DNA from: Bacteroidota bacterium
GTDB lineage: Bacteria > Bacteroidota > Bacteroidia > Bacteroidales > F082
Reading direction: 5' to 3'
DNA length: 64,000 bases
Assembly (NCBI GenBank): GCA_016845175.1
Contig: JAERTD010000035.1
Coordinates: 62,001-126,000, forward strand
Below the pieces are notes generated by a model. The model was not told the DNA's origin. It searched no databases and saw nothing but the letters and a program-made list of their open reading frames with translations. Position numbers and translations under genes: made by a program. Of the stretch, positions 26,465-36,100 are shown one piece after another. How positions within the stretch are numbered: the stretch's first letter is position 1; every line of letters starts with the position of its first letter.

Positions 26465-28141
26465 TTAAAAACTACTGGAAAGGGTTACATAAAACCCACT
26501 GGATGCTGGCACATTACGGCAAACACCACCTACACAAACAACACCTTCGCGCTGACGACCATAGGTCACAGAAATTCTGGAAGTTTTATGGGTATAACCA
26601 AAGGATCCTGTATAAAAATGCAACTGATCAGATTGAATGGGATTCCCATAATTGTATTGGTCAGCCACACTGAAAAACCAGTGAGGTGAGATAGTATACT
26701 CGAGCAATATAGCTGCCCAGTCACCTTTATCCTGATCTGTAAATAAACCCTGGATCTCTGCCCTCAAAGCTTTTTTGCTGGTAAACTTATAGGTAATATC
26801 GGCAATGCCAATATGGGAAGTGATCATAGGCTCACCGGTATGTCCCTGGATGGTTGCAATGTCAAAATCCTGATAGATATAAGTAAAAGTTCCCTTAAAC
26901 TTCTTGGAGAATTTTTTGTCTATTTCAATGTTGAGATCGCGATAAAAAACATGATCGCTGAACTTGAAGAAATCAGACTCATAACCCAGAGTCCCTGGTA
27001 CTCCGATCTCTGTAGTATCACTTGGAGCAGTCCGGACAATATCATTAACCTGAGAGTAATTCACAGAAATTCCCATACCGTATTTGCCCCCCAGTTTACT
27101 TTTCTTAGGCACCTTATAATTAATCTGTAGCTGGTATCCTATCTCACCATTGAGTTGGGTAGCATAAGGATACATGGCTGCCAACATATAGGTGTGGGCT
27201 TCAGTTATAGCCGGAAGGTAACTGATATCCAGGGCATTGGATGTAACCGTACGGTCAGACTTATAACTCATATTATCAATTCTCTTAAACATGGCAAAGG
27301 CTCCAAAACCTCTGGTGGAATATGAAATTGATGCAATTAAGGCTTGCCCAGGTTTATAGATGTATTCATTCATGGCCGAAGGATCATTGATCTTATAGGC
27401 ATACTCAGTGGAGAAATTCACACGTCCCAGGCCCATATTCATACGACCGGCAAAAGAGGCCACATTTCTTGGGAGCTTATAAATGGGGTCTTCATCCACC
27501 TGGTATTTACTTACTGCACTGGCTCCAAGACTCAAACGTAGTTTTGAGCTTTCCATGGATTGAAAGGCATCATTGAAGTTCAGTTCAATATCTGCACCCT
27601 TAACAATACCCCGGTTATTCTTCTCATATTTTGACCAGAAATAACGCTGAGTACCATAAACTCCTTTCAGAATCAAACCTTTAACGGGTGTGATAACCAC
27701 CCGAGCACCATTGATAGAATTATCATAACCCAGGGTCCACTCTTCATAGGTTCTCATGATCAATCCATTACCAAACTGTTCATAAAAATTACCAACTGTG
27801 AAGCTCAATTTCTCACTGTTGTAGGAAGCCCATAAATTAGGGAAACCACTACCCTCAAGTTTGGGGTCAAAACCGGCGATGGGTGGCAGATAGGCTTCAT
27901 ACCGCATACCTGCTGAGAATTTCCCCAGAGAATAAGTCACGCTGGCAAAGCCATTAAATCCGAAATTACGACCATCAATGATTGAATCTGTAATGCCCAT
28001 AGCTTCATCAGCATGATAATACATACCATCAACTTCGAAACTACCATGAACTTCTGATTTTTTCAGATAATCCGCAAACTGTCCATAAGAAGCGGTGGAA
28101 AAAACAAGAAGGGCTGATACTATAAAAAGTAATTTTCTCAT
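26465..28141 (-). CDS. DUF6029-like predicted outer-membrane beta-barrel protein
   Basis: A 558-residue exported protein starting at ATG 28141, with a leader ending SYGQ. The mature part is almost entirely alternating beta strands with aromatic belts, and ends in a terminal Phe (YVTLSSSF), as expected of an outer-membrane barrel. VHGSFEVDGMYYHAD near the start and NLWASYNSEKLSFTVGNFYE resemble proteins I recall as DUF6029, which often sit next to TlpA and Omp28 genes; the family name is from memory. A frame open 20 codons upstream overlaps tlpA and was rejected as start. The role is unknown; it could be a partner or channel for the two redox proteins. Confidence 0.72.
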   Translation of the reverse strand: MRKLLFIVSALLVFSTASYGQFADYLKKSEVHGSFEVDGMYYHADEAMGITDSIIDGRNFGFNGFASVTYSLGKFSAGMRYEAYLPPIAGFDPKLEGSGFPNLWASYNSEKLSFTVGNFYEQFGNGLIMRTYEEWTLGYDNSINGARVVITPVKGLILKGVYGTQRYFWSKYEKNNRGIVKGADIELNFNDAFQSMESSKLRLSLGASAVSKYQVDEDPIYKLPRNVASFAGRMNMGLGRVNFSTEYAYKINDPSAMNEYIYKPGQALIASISYSTRGFGAFAMFKRIDNMSYKSDRTVTSNALDISYLPAITEAHTYMLAAMYPYATQLNGEIGYQLQINYKVPKKSKLGGKYGMGISVNYSQVNDIVRTAPSDTTEIGVPGTLGYESDFFKFSDHVFYRDLNIEIDKKFSKKFKGTFTYIYQDFDIATIQGHTGEPMITSHIGIADITYKFTSKKALRAEIQGLFTDQDKGDWAAILLEYTISPHWFFSVADQYNYGNPIQSDQLHFYTGSFGYTHKTSRISVTYGRQREGVVCVGGVCRNVPASSGFYVTLSSSF

Positions 28142-28169
28142 TTTAGTATTTTTAAGGAAGTCCTGATTT

Positions 28170-28700
28170 CTAATGCTTGGAGATATCCTCTCCGGCTGCA
28201 ATTTTCTCTACCAATTCAAAGATCTCATCTTCCAGACCTTCATAGTAGGAAGTATGCTGGTAAACTATCTGACCATTGCCGTCAATCAGAAAGGTATGAG
28301 GAATCATATTGACATTCATGGCACGTTTAAAATCACCATTGGGATCGAGAAGCACTTCCATATCCCAGGCTTTACCATTAACAAAGGGTAGTACCTTAGC
28401 AGTTGAACGGGCATCATCGATGGAAACAGCGTAAATCTTTACACCGGTTTCATCCTGCCAGTCTTCATAATTTTCATTGTAGGCATCCATTTCCTTCTTA
28501 CATGGCTTACACCATAAAGCCCAAAAACTTAAAATAATGGGTTTTCCATCATTGCTAATATTCTGGGTGTTAAAAGTTTGCCCATCCAATGTTTTGATAT
28601 TAACACTAGGGAGTTTCTTCGCTTCCACTTCACCCTGGGCAAGAACTACTACAGCAAACAGCATCAGGCTTAACACTGCGATCATCTTTTTTAGCATCAT
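28170..28700 (-). CDS. TlpA-type periplasmic thiol-disulfide oxidoreductase
   Basis: A 176-residue thioredoxin-fold protein with a signal peptide (about 1-22, ending VVLAQG). The active site is WALWCKPCKKEM with the WCxPC motif, and the cis-proline loop is NMIPHTFLIDGNG. It should reduce or isomerise disulfides in the periplasm, as TlpA/ResA proteins do. It is the first gene of a three-gene set, 28 bp before the DUF6029-like barrel and followed by the Omp28-like lipoprotein, so the set may carry reducing power or quality control to outer-membrane proteins. Confidence 0.9.
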   Translation of the reverse strand: MMLKKMIAVLSLMLFAVVVLAQGEVEAKKLPSVNIKTLDGQTFNTQNISNDGKPIILSFWALWCKPCKKEMDAYNENYEDWQDETGVKIYAVSIDDARSTAKVLPFVNGKAWDMEVLLDPNGDFKRAMNVNMIPHTFLIDGNGQIVYQHTSYYEGLEDEIFELVEKIAAGEDISKH

Positions 28701-28790
28701 CTCAATATAATTTTGGTTTCATCAATTATTTCATATTTCAACGCTTAATTATGACAACCACAAACACAATAGGTTGCATAGGCCAGCGCA

Positions 28791-29771
28791 TCATTTAATG
28801 TATACTTCAAGCAATTTAGATGCCACAATTGGGTGGAAAACCAGATGAGAAACAGAGGCAGGTACCAATAGGGCTTCTCCAAGTTTTAATGTAAGGTCGC
28901 CTTCATCCCAAATAACCGAACAGGCACCCTCCACATTCACATAGATCACAAATGAATCCAAAGATTCATAATCTTTCTCCACCACGCCTTCCAAAGATAC
29001 CATATTTGTGGTGAAATGGGGTTTGTCAATAATTTCTGATGTTTTGTTGGCAATTAATTCATATGCAGTTTTATAATCCTTGGCCAATTCAAAGTCAATG
29101 GCATCCATGGCTTCTTCCAAATGAAGATCTCTGGTATTGCCTTCAGCATCCACCCGGTTCCAGTCGTGAATTCTGTATGTAGTATCTGATGTTTGCTGAA
29201 TTTCTGCCAGCAGCAAGCCGGGTCCCAAGGCATGAATTCGTCCGGCCGGAATATAATACACCTCACCTTCCTTCACATTTTCCCAGTTCAAGGCCTCTTC
29301 AATGCATTGCTTCTCCAGGCATTGTTTAAAGGAGTCCTTATCATATGAATTCCGGAAACCACTAATGAGTTTGGCATCCTTATCAGCATCCAGAATATAC
29401 CACATCTCGGTTTTCCCCTGACCAATCTGGCGTTGTATGGCTAGATTATCATCGGGATGAACCTGAATAGACAACCAATCATTGGCATCGATAAACTTAA
29501 TCAGAAGAGGGAATTCATTACCAAACCTATCGAATAATTGGTCTCCTACCAGGTCTCCCATATACACTTCAACCAGTTCGTTGAGTTCATTACCTGCAAG
29601 AAAACCATTCTCCACAAGGGTAGGGTTGCCATCCACTCCTGAAATAACCCAGACTTCGCCACAATTGGGCAAATCCCCAAAATCAATTCCGAGCTTTGAT
29701 GAGATTTTTTGACCACCCCAGATTTTATCCTTAAAAATGGGCTTAAACTTAAGGGGATATAGTGTATTCAT
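28791..29771 (-). CDS. manA: Mannose-6-phosphate isomerase, class I
   Basis: ManA interconverts mannose-6-phosphate and fructose-6-phosphate and feeds GDP-mannose synthesis for glycans. The 326-residue product shows the zinc-site motifs SIQVHPDD (Gln and His), GKTEMWYILDAD (Glu) and GRIHALGPGLLLAEIQQ (His), then TTYRIHDWNR. The N-terminal FKDKIWGGQKI is typical of the short bacterial form. The open frame continues 61 codons upstream across the divergent promoter; the ATG at 29771 is correct by homology. It is divergent from the GT9 gene, with which it shares a symmetric promoter region. Confidence 0.93.
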   Translation of the reverse strand: MNTLYPLKFKPIFKDKIWGGQKISSKLGIDFGDLPNCGEVWVISGVDGNPTLVENGFLAGNELNELVEVYMGDLVGDQLFDRFGNEFPLLIKFIDANDWLSIQVHPDDNLAIQRQIGQGKTEMWYILDADKDAKLISGFRNSYDKDSFKQCLEKQCIEEALNWENVKEGEVYYIPAGRIHALGPGLLLAEIQQTSDTTYRIHDWNRVDAEGNTRDLHLEEAMDAIDFELAKDYKTAYELIANKTSEIIDKPHFTTNMVSLEGVVEKDYESLDSFVIYVNVEGACSVIWDEGDLTLKLGEALLVPASVSHLVFHPIVASKLLEVYIK

Positions 29772-29787
29772 AGGTTTTACGATAGCC

Positions 29788-29834
29788 TGCAAAGTTAGTA
29801 AAATCTGAATTTCATCTAAAAAACTAACTTTGCA
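29788..29834. promoter_or_regulatory. Symmetric divergent promoter pair between manA and GT9
   Basis: TGCAAAGTTAGT (29788-29799) and its exact reverse complement ACTAACTTTGCA (29823-29834) form a perfect 12-bp inverted repeat with a 23-base spacer. Each arm contains a -7 box TAACTTTG pointing outward, one toward manA and one toward the GT9 gene. The arms could also be an operator for a dimeric regulator. Confidence 0.65.
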
Positions 29835-29852
29835 GAAAATGTAGATAAGGCC

Positions 29853-30854
29853 TTGAAAAAAGTACTGGTTATCCGCTTCAGTTCCATTGGTGATATCGTG
29901 CTTACCACACCGGTAATCAGAGCGATACGTAAGCAAACTCATGCTGAAATACATCTACTGACCAAAACGGCCTATGCAGATATCTATCGGTCCAATCCTA
30001 ACATTTTTAAGGTCCACACCATTGATCCCGACAAGCAGCAAACCATTAGTCATTTGTTAAAGGAAGGATTTGATCATATTGTGGACCTTCAGAAAAACCT
30101 GAAATCTTACCGTATTAAGAGGCGTTTGCATGTGCAGACCTCCAGCTTCCCCAAATTGAACAGAAAGAAATGGATGCTGGTGAATTTTAAGCTCAATCGC
30201 ATGCCCAAGCTGCATATAGTGGACCGCTATTTTGAAGCCGTAAAAAAACTGGGTGTAAAGAATGATGGTCAAGGACTGGAATATTACATCCCTGCCAGAG
30301 ATGAGGTTAGTCCTTCGGAAATTTCAAACCAACTTTGCCAGCCTTACATTGCCTATGCCATTGGTGGTCAACACTTCACCAAGATCATGCCACCGGAAAA
30401 AATCGCCTCAATAGTTTCCAGATTATCACTACCCGTAGTTTTATTGGGCAGTGCCTCAGATAAGCAGTCTGCAGAAACCATATTGAAATCTTCAACCCAT
30501 ACGAAGCTTATTAATCAATGTGGCCGGTTGAATTTAAACCAGTCTGCATCAATTATTCAGCAAGCAGCTGTGGTAATATGCCATGATACTGGACTCATGC
30601 ATATCGCAGCTGCCTTTAACAAACCCATTGTGAGTATATGGGGGAATACAGTTCCTGAATTGGGGATGTATCCCTATATGCCACTAAATAACCAGGCATT
30701 CCATATAGCCGAAGTTAAAGGATTATCCTGCCGGCCATGCAGTAAAATAGGTTTCCAAAAATGTCCTAAAAAGCATTTTAAATGCATGCTATATCAAGAT
30801 GAAAATCAGATTGTAAGCACCACAAATCAATTTATTTCAAATACCCAATCGTAA
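29853..30854 (+). CDS. Glycosyltransferase family 9 (heptosyltransferase-like)
   Basis: A 333-residue GT-B enzyme of the ADP-heptose:LPS heptosyltransferase family, peripheral on the inner membrane. The N-terminal VLVIRFSSIGDIVLTTPVIR is the family signature, and the C-terminal donor domain shows CHDTGLMHIAAAFNKPIVSI with the conserved Asp-Thr/Ser-Gly-x-x-H pattern. It probably adds a heptose or similar sugar to the inner core of lipopolysaccharide. The start is TTG at 29853, 18 bases after the promoter arm. The next gene begins two bases after its stop, so the two are co-transcribed. Confidence 0.88.
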   Translation: MKKVLVIRFSSIGDIVLTTPVIRAIRKQTHAEIHLLTKTAYADIYRSNPNIFKVHTIDPDKQQTISHLLKEGFDHIVDLQKNLKSYRIKRRLHVQTSSFPKLNRKKWMLVNFKLNRMPKLHIVDRYFEAVKKLGVKNDGQGLEYYIPARDEVSPSEISNQLCQPYIAYAIGGQHFTKIMPPEKIASIVSRLSLPVVLLGSASDKQSAETILKSSTHTKLINQCGRLNLNQSASIIQQAAVVICHDTGLMHIAAAFNKPIVSIWGNTVPELGMYPYMPLNNQAFHIAEVKGLSCRPCSKIGFQKCPKKHFKCMLYQDENQIVSTTNQFISNTQS

Positions 30855-30856
30855 TC

Positions 30857-32209
30857 ATGAACAACAGAAGGGACTTCATTAAAACAGCTGCTGTAGCTGG
30901 CACCGGACTTGCCATAGCACCCAACCTTGCCTTTGGCAAAACGAAAGGCAATCAAAAGATCAAACTTGGTTTTATCGGCCTGGGACTTCGCGGCACCTGG
31001 CATTTGGTCAATGCCCTCAACCGGGATGATATACTGGTGACTGCCATTTGCGATATCGATCCCAAACGACTGGATATTGCCAGAGAAAAAATCAAGGATG
31101 CTGGCATGGAGAAAGCCCTGGAATTTGGAAAAGGCAATTATGACTACCGTAATTTGCTGGAGCTGAAAGATGTTGATGCTGTAATTATTTCCACACCCTG
31201 GTTATGGCATGCTCCCATGACCGTTGACGCCATGGAAGCCGGTAAATATGCCGGCATGGAAGTGAGTGCAGCCACCTCTTTGGAAGAATGCTGGGATTTG
31301 GTGAATACCCATGAGCGTACGGGCACCCATATGATGATTCTGGAGAATGTAAATTACCGAAGGGATGTGATGGCCGTTTTGAATATGGTCAAACAAAACA
31401 TTTTTGGGGAACTCATACATTTCCGTTGTGGCTATCAACACGATTTGCGAGCCGTCAAATTTAACAATGGAGAACAAGCCTATGGTGGAGGTGTTGAATT
31501 TGGCGAAAAGGCCACCAGCGAAGCCCAGTGGCGCACTTTACACAGCTTGAAGAGAAATGCTGATCTGTACCCTACCCATGGGGTGGGTCCCATTGCAGTG
31601 TATTGCGATATCAACAGAGGTAACCGTTTTGTGTCACTGACGTCGCATGCAACCAAATCGAGAGGTTTGCACGATTATATTGTCGAAAATGGAGGCGCCG
31701 ATCATCCCAACGCCAAATTGAAATGGAAACTGGGCGATGTGGTAACCACCACCATCAATACAGCCAATGGTGAAACCATTTTGGTTACCCACGACACCAA
31801 CTTGCCCCGACCCTACTCGCTGGGGTTTAGAGTCCAGGGTGTAAAAGGATTGTGGGAAGTGGATGGAAACCGCATGTATATTGAAGGTAAATCAGAACCC
31901 CATCGCTGGGATGATGCTTCCAAATGGCTGGAAGAATATGACCATCCGCTTTGGAAGAAATTCGAAAATGAAGCTGTGGGTGCCGGTCATGGTGGCATGG
32001 ACTTTTTTGTGCTAAACGCCTTTGTAGAGAGTGTTAAAAACAAGATTGCTCCACCACTGGATGTCTATGATGCGGCAGCCTGGAGTGCCATCACCCCACT
32101 ATCAGAAATATCCATTGCCAATAATGGAGAAGTACAGGATTTCCCTGATTTCACCCGAGCACAGTGGATTAAGAGAAAACCTCACGACTGGATGCAGGAT
32201 AAATGGTAA
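30857..32209 (+). CDS. GH109-family NAD-dependent glycosidase (Gfo/Idh/MocA fold), Tat-exported
   Basis: A 450-residue protein with a twin-arginine leader (NNRRDFIKTAAVAGTG), a Rossmann fold (KLGFIGLGLRGTWH) and the GH109 blocks GMEVSAATSLEECWDLV, LENVNYRRDVMAVLNMV, GYQHDLRAV, YPTHGVGP and AVGAGHGGMDFF. These closely follow the Elizabethkingia alpha-N-acetylgalactosaminidase as I remember it. Such enzymes cleave alpha-GalNAc with a redox mechanism that uses bound NAD, and the Tat route fits export with the cofactor already bound. The conserved YxTHxxGP region and the HDxR segment are intact. It probably trims host or self glycans in the periplasm or at the surface. It follows the GT9 gene by two bases. 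Confidence 0.88.
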   Translation: MNNRRDFIKTAAVAGTGLAIAPNLAFGKTKGNQKIKLGFIGLGLRGTWHLVNALNRDDILVTAICDIDPKRLDIAREKIKDAGMEKALEFGKGNYDYRNLLELKDVDAVIISTPWLWHAPMTVDAMEAGKYAGMEVSAATSLEECWDLVNTHERTGTHMMILENVNYRRDVMAVLNMVKQNIFGELIHFRCGYQHDLRAVKFNNGEQAYGGGVEFGEKATSEAQWRTLHSLKRNADLYPTHGVGPIAVYCDINRGNRFVSLTSHATKSRGLHDYIVENGGADHPNAKLKWKLGDVVTTTINTANGETILVTHDTNLPRPYSLGFRVQGVKGLWEVDGNRMYIEGKSEPHRWDDASKWLEEYDHPLWKKFENEAVGAGHGGMDFFVLNAFVESVKNKIAPPLDVYDAAAWSAITPLSEISIANNGEVQDFPDFTRAQWIKRKPHDWMQDKW

Positions 32210-32227
32210 GGGCGGTATGGGCTATGT

Positions 32228-32875
32228 TTACTTGCCTATTGCCACAAAAGGATTGCTTACTTTTTCCGTTCCGATAGTGGTTTCAGGACCATGACCAGGA
32301 TAAGCTGTGGTTTCATCAGGAAGGGTAAATAGTTTATTCCAGATACTTTCCTGCAACAAATCATAATTACCGGTTTTTAAATCTGTGCGGCCAATGCTCT
32401 GGAAAAACAACACATCACCGGTAATAACAAAGGCATCCGCTTCGGAATAAAAGCACATGCTGCCATCAGCATGACCGGGTGTGTGCAAAGCCTTAAGGAT
32501 GGAATTCCCAAACTTAATAACCCCATCTTCCTCAATTTCAATATCATATGATTTTACCCCATCCATTTGCAATCCAAAAGACTGGGCATACTCAGGAGAA
32601 TGTGTAAGGAAAGGTTTGCAATCATCATGACCTCCCAAAGGAATACCATAGGTTTCCGCAACAAAGGCGTTGCCAATGATATGATCAATATGAGCATGGG
32701 TGTTCAGTAATAACTCAGGTTTCAAACCCTTGGATTCTATATAGCCGAGCAACTCATTTTTCTCTTGCTCACCTTGCATACCAGGATCAATAATCACACA
32801 TGCGCCACTCTCATCACTCAAAACATAAGTGTTCACCTGAAAGGGGTTAAAAGTAAATCGTTTAATCTCTATCAT
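32228..32875 (-). CDS. MBL-fold metallo-hydrolase (glyoxalase II-like)
   Basis: A 215-residue metallo-beta-lactamase-fold hydrolase. Metal-site motifs are NTHAHIDHIIGN (HxHxDH), HTPGHADGSMCF (His), ITGDVLF (Asp) and YPGHGPETTIG (His), in the order of the glyoxalase II/YcbL group. It may hydrolyse S-lactoylglutathione-like thioesters or another small ester; the short length without a C-terminal helical domain favours the YcbL-like type. It is a single gene, convergent with the GH109 gene 18 bp away. Confidence 0.87.
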   Translation of the reverse strand: MIEIKRFTFNPFQVNTYVLSDESGACVIIDPGMQGEQEKNELLGYIESKGLKPELLLNTHAHIDHIIGNAFVAETYGIPLGGHDDCKPFLTHSPEYAQSFGLQMDGVKSYDIEIEEDGVIKFGNSILKALHTPGHADGSMCFYSEADAFVITGDVLFFQSIGRTDLKTGNYDLLQESIWNKLFTLPDETTAYPGHGPETTIGTEKVSNPFVAIGK

Positions 32876-33113
32876 ATTCCTGCATCTTATTGGGAGCCCA
32901 AAAGTACGGAATTTGAATGGTTCTGCCCAACGCTATGGCATCCAATTCAGGCAGAATAAAACCACAAAAGCAAGCCACAGGATTCGGTCACAATTCATCC
33001 AGGATTGACTGCCAAACCTCCATATCTAAAACCAATTCCTGAATTCATAGTGACATAATAATTTGGTTCGAATTTTGTTATAATTTAGCGATTCTTACCA
33101 ATTATTCGAAGCA

Positions 33114-36100
33114 TTGAACACAGTCTGTCACCACATATATAAAAAGGCTGGTAAAAAAGCACTATTGCTAGGCATCTTAATGCTGGTGGCTCTTACAGAC
33201 TATGCACAGTTCTATAATGGCTCCAATATGACCTTCGGAAAGAACCGGGTCCAATACCGGGAGTTTCTGTGGACTTACTACAAATTTGATGATATCGACA
33301 CCTATTTCTATCGGAATGGAAAGGAATTGGCACAATATACAGCTCAATACGCCAAATTAAAAATTCCTGAAATAGAGGCAAAAATTGAGAGTGGTTTAGA
33401 CAAAAAGATACAATTCATAGTATACAACAACCTTAGTGATCTCAAGCAAAGTAATATCGGCTTGATGTCGGAACAGGATTACAATACCGGGGGCATCACG
33501 CATATCATTGGCTCCAAGGTTTTTATTTATTTCAATGGCAACCACATCCATTTTGAAGAGCAGATAAAAGCCGGGATCGCTGAAGTATTATTTAATCAGA
33601 TGATGTTTGGCGGCAGTTTAGGAAAACAAGTAAAAACATCCACCTTTTTCTCCCTGCCCGACTGGTATAAAATTGGAATCATTTCTTACCTGAGCAAGGA
33701 TTGGGATGTGAATTTTGATAACCACCTCAGGGATGGAATACTTTCCGGTCGCTATGACAAACTAAACAACCTTACCGGAGAAGATGCCATCTATGCAGGT
33801 CATTCCTTATGGCGGTTCGTTGCCATGCAATACGGGAAATCGGCGGTCAGCAATATCATTCACATGACCAGTGTGAGTAACAGTATTGATAAGGGCTTTC
33901 TTTATGTCACCGGCATGCCTTATAAACTGATGATTGAAGAATGGAGAGACTATTACCGTCATGAGTATGGCAGCATGGCTGAGACTGTTCAGCAACCTTC
34001 ACAGCTTTTGGACATCAAATATAAAAGCGACCGCGTATACTCACAGCCACACTTCAGCCCCTATGGCGACTACCTGGCCTATGTGTCCAACGAATCGGGC
34101 AAGAAAAAAATCTTTTTGCATCACCTACCCACCGATAAAAGGAAACGAATATTCAAAACCGGTGTGATGATTGATACTAAGACCGACTATAGTTATCCGC
34201 TACTTGCCTGGCATCCCACGGGAAAACTATTGGCTTACGTCATAGAAGAAAAGGGACAGGTCTGGTTGTATTTCTATAACCTTGAGGAGAAGAAACACAG
34301 CAAACAGATTCTATATGATGTGCAGAAAATAACTGATTTTTCCTACTCTGACAATGGGCAAAACCTGGTGATGTCAGCTGTGCAAAAGGGGCAGTCAGAT
34401 GTTTTTGTTTTCAATATTGCGGCCAGTTCCTTCGATCGTATTACCAACGACATCTATTCAGAACTCAACCCCAGATTTATCAACAGGTCAAGGCAAATCG
34501 TATTTAGTTCAAACCGTGTGAACGATACCCTCGGAATAGAAGAAAAAGGGCTCATTGATTTGCCCAAAACCTTCGATTTGTTTGCCTTCGACTACCAGAA
34601 CAGAGATCCTGTATTAAGAAGGATTACCAATACACCCTTGGCCAGTGAAATCAAACCCGAATCCTATGGTTTAAATACCATTTCTTATCTGAGCAATGAA
34701 AATGGCATCTACAACTCCTATCTTGCCGTACTGGATAGTAGTGTCAGCTCGGTGGATACAGCCATTCATTATCGATATTTTATTCACTCCAAGGCCACAA
34801 CCAATTACTCCAGAAACATCATTGATCAAAACAGCAGTCTGACAGCCGGAAAAAAGGCTATGATCTATTTCCAAAACAACAGCTGGAAAATATATACTGA
34901 GCCATTACTCACTTACAATGACTCCCCGGAATTAAGTCTGGAGACCAGCCCCTATATGGAGTATTTGCAGTTGAATGAAACTACCATGCCTGCCACTGTG
35001 AAACAAGAGGTGGTCGAAAGTGTTGCTGACAGTCTTCTGGATGCCGGAGTTGTAGCCGAAAAGCCGCAATACACCAGAAAGCGTTTTCGAATGGTGTATC
35101 TTGACGATAACGGTAATGAGGTCATTGGTAAACCTAGCAAAAGCAGCCGCTCAAGTGGTGGTACTATACAGGGATCAGAAACATTGGCCGATGGAGAACC
35201 CTCAGGCAAATTTATCGTGCCCAAGCGCCTGAATTACAATGTGGAGTACTTTATTAACCAATTGGTATCACAGGTTGATTTCAACTATATCAACTACAAC
35301 TACCAATCCTTCACCGGAGGAGGACCCATCTACCTTAATCCGGGTTTCAATATGTTTTTCCAGGTGGGTGTCACCGATTTGATGGAAGACTACCGAATTG
35401 CCGGAGGGGTCAGGTTAAACTTCAGCCTCATTAATAACGAATACATTTTCAGTTATGCCAATCTGAAAAAGAGACTGGATAAGGAAATTGTTTTTCATCG
35501 AAATACCATTGAGGTTCCGAGCTATTACACCCTTTTCCGAGTGCATACCCACGAATTGTTTTACATATTAAAATGGCCCTTCAATGAAGCGCTTAGTCTG
35601 AGAGGGACAGCATTTTATCGTAATGAAATGTATGTGGCTCTGTCTACCGATCAGTTTAACCTTGAAATACCCAATCAGTTTGCCAACTGGCTTGGTGTAA
35701 AAGGAGAGCTGGTATTCGACAACACCCGTTCCCTCGGAATGAACCTGTATAAAGGAATGCGTTACAAGCTTTTTGCAGAATACCACCATATGGTTGGCGT
35801 GATACAGGAATATCAATATGTACCACAGGAATCGCAATTTAACCTGATGGTTGTGGGTGCTGATGTGCGACACTATACCAAAATACACAGAAACTTCATC
35901 TGGGCCAACCGTTTTGCTGCCAGTACTTCCTTTGGAGAAAGTCCGCTCATCTATTATATGGGTGGCGTGGACAATTGGATGTTCCCCAAATTTAATAACA
36001 ACACCCCCATCGATTATAGCCAGAACTATGCTTACCAAACATTGGCTACTAATATGCGGGGCTTCAATCAAAACATCCGGAATGGAAATAGTTTTGCAGT

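Noticed and set aside
29772-29954. 61-codon upstream extension of manA
   Set aside because: It runs across the symmetric promoter and into the GT9 gene; the family begins at the ATG at 29771.
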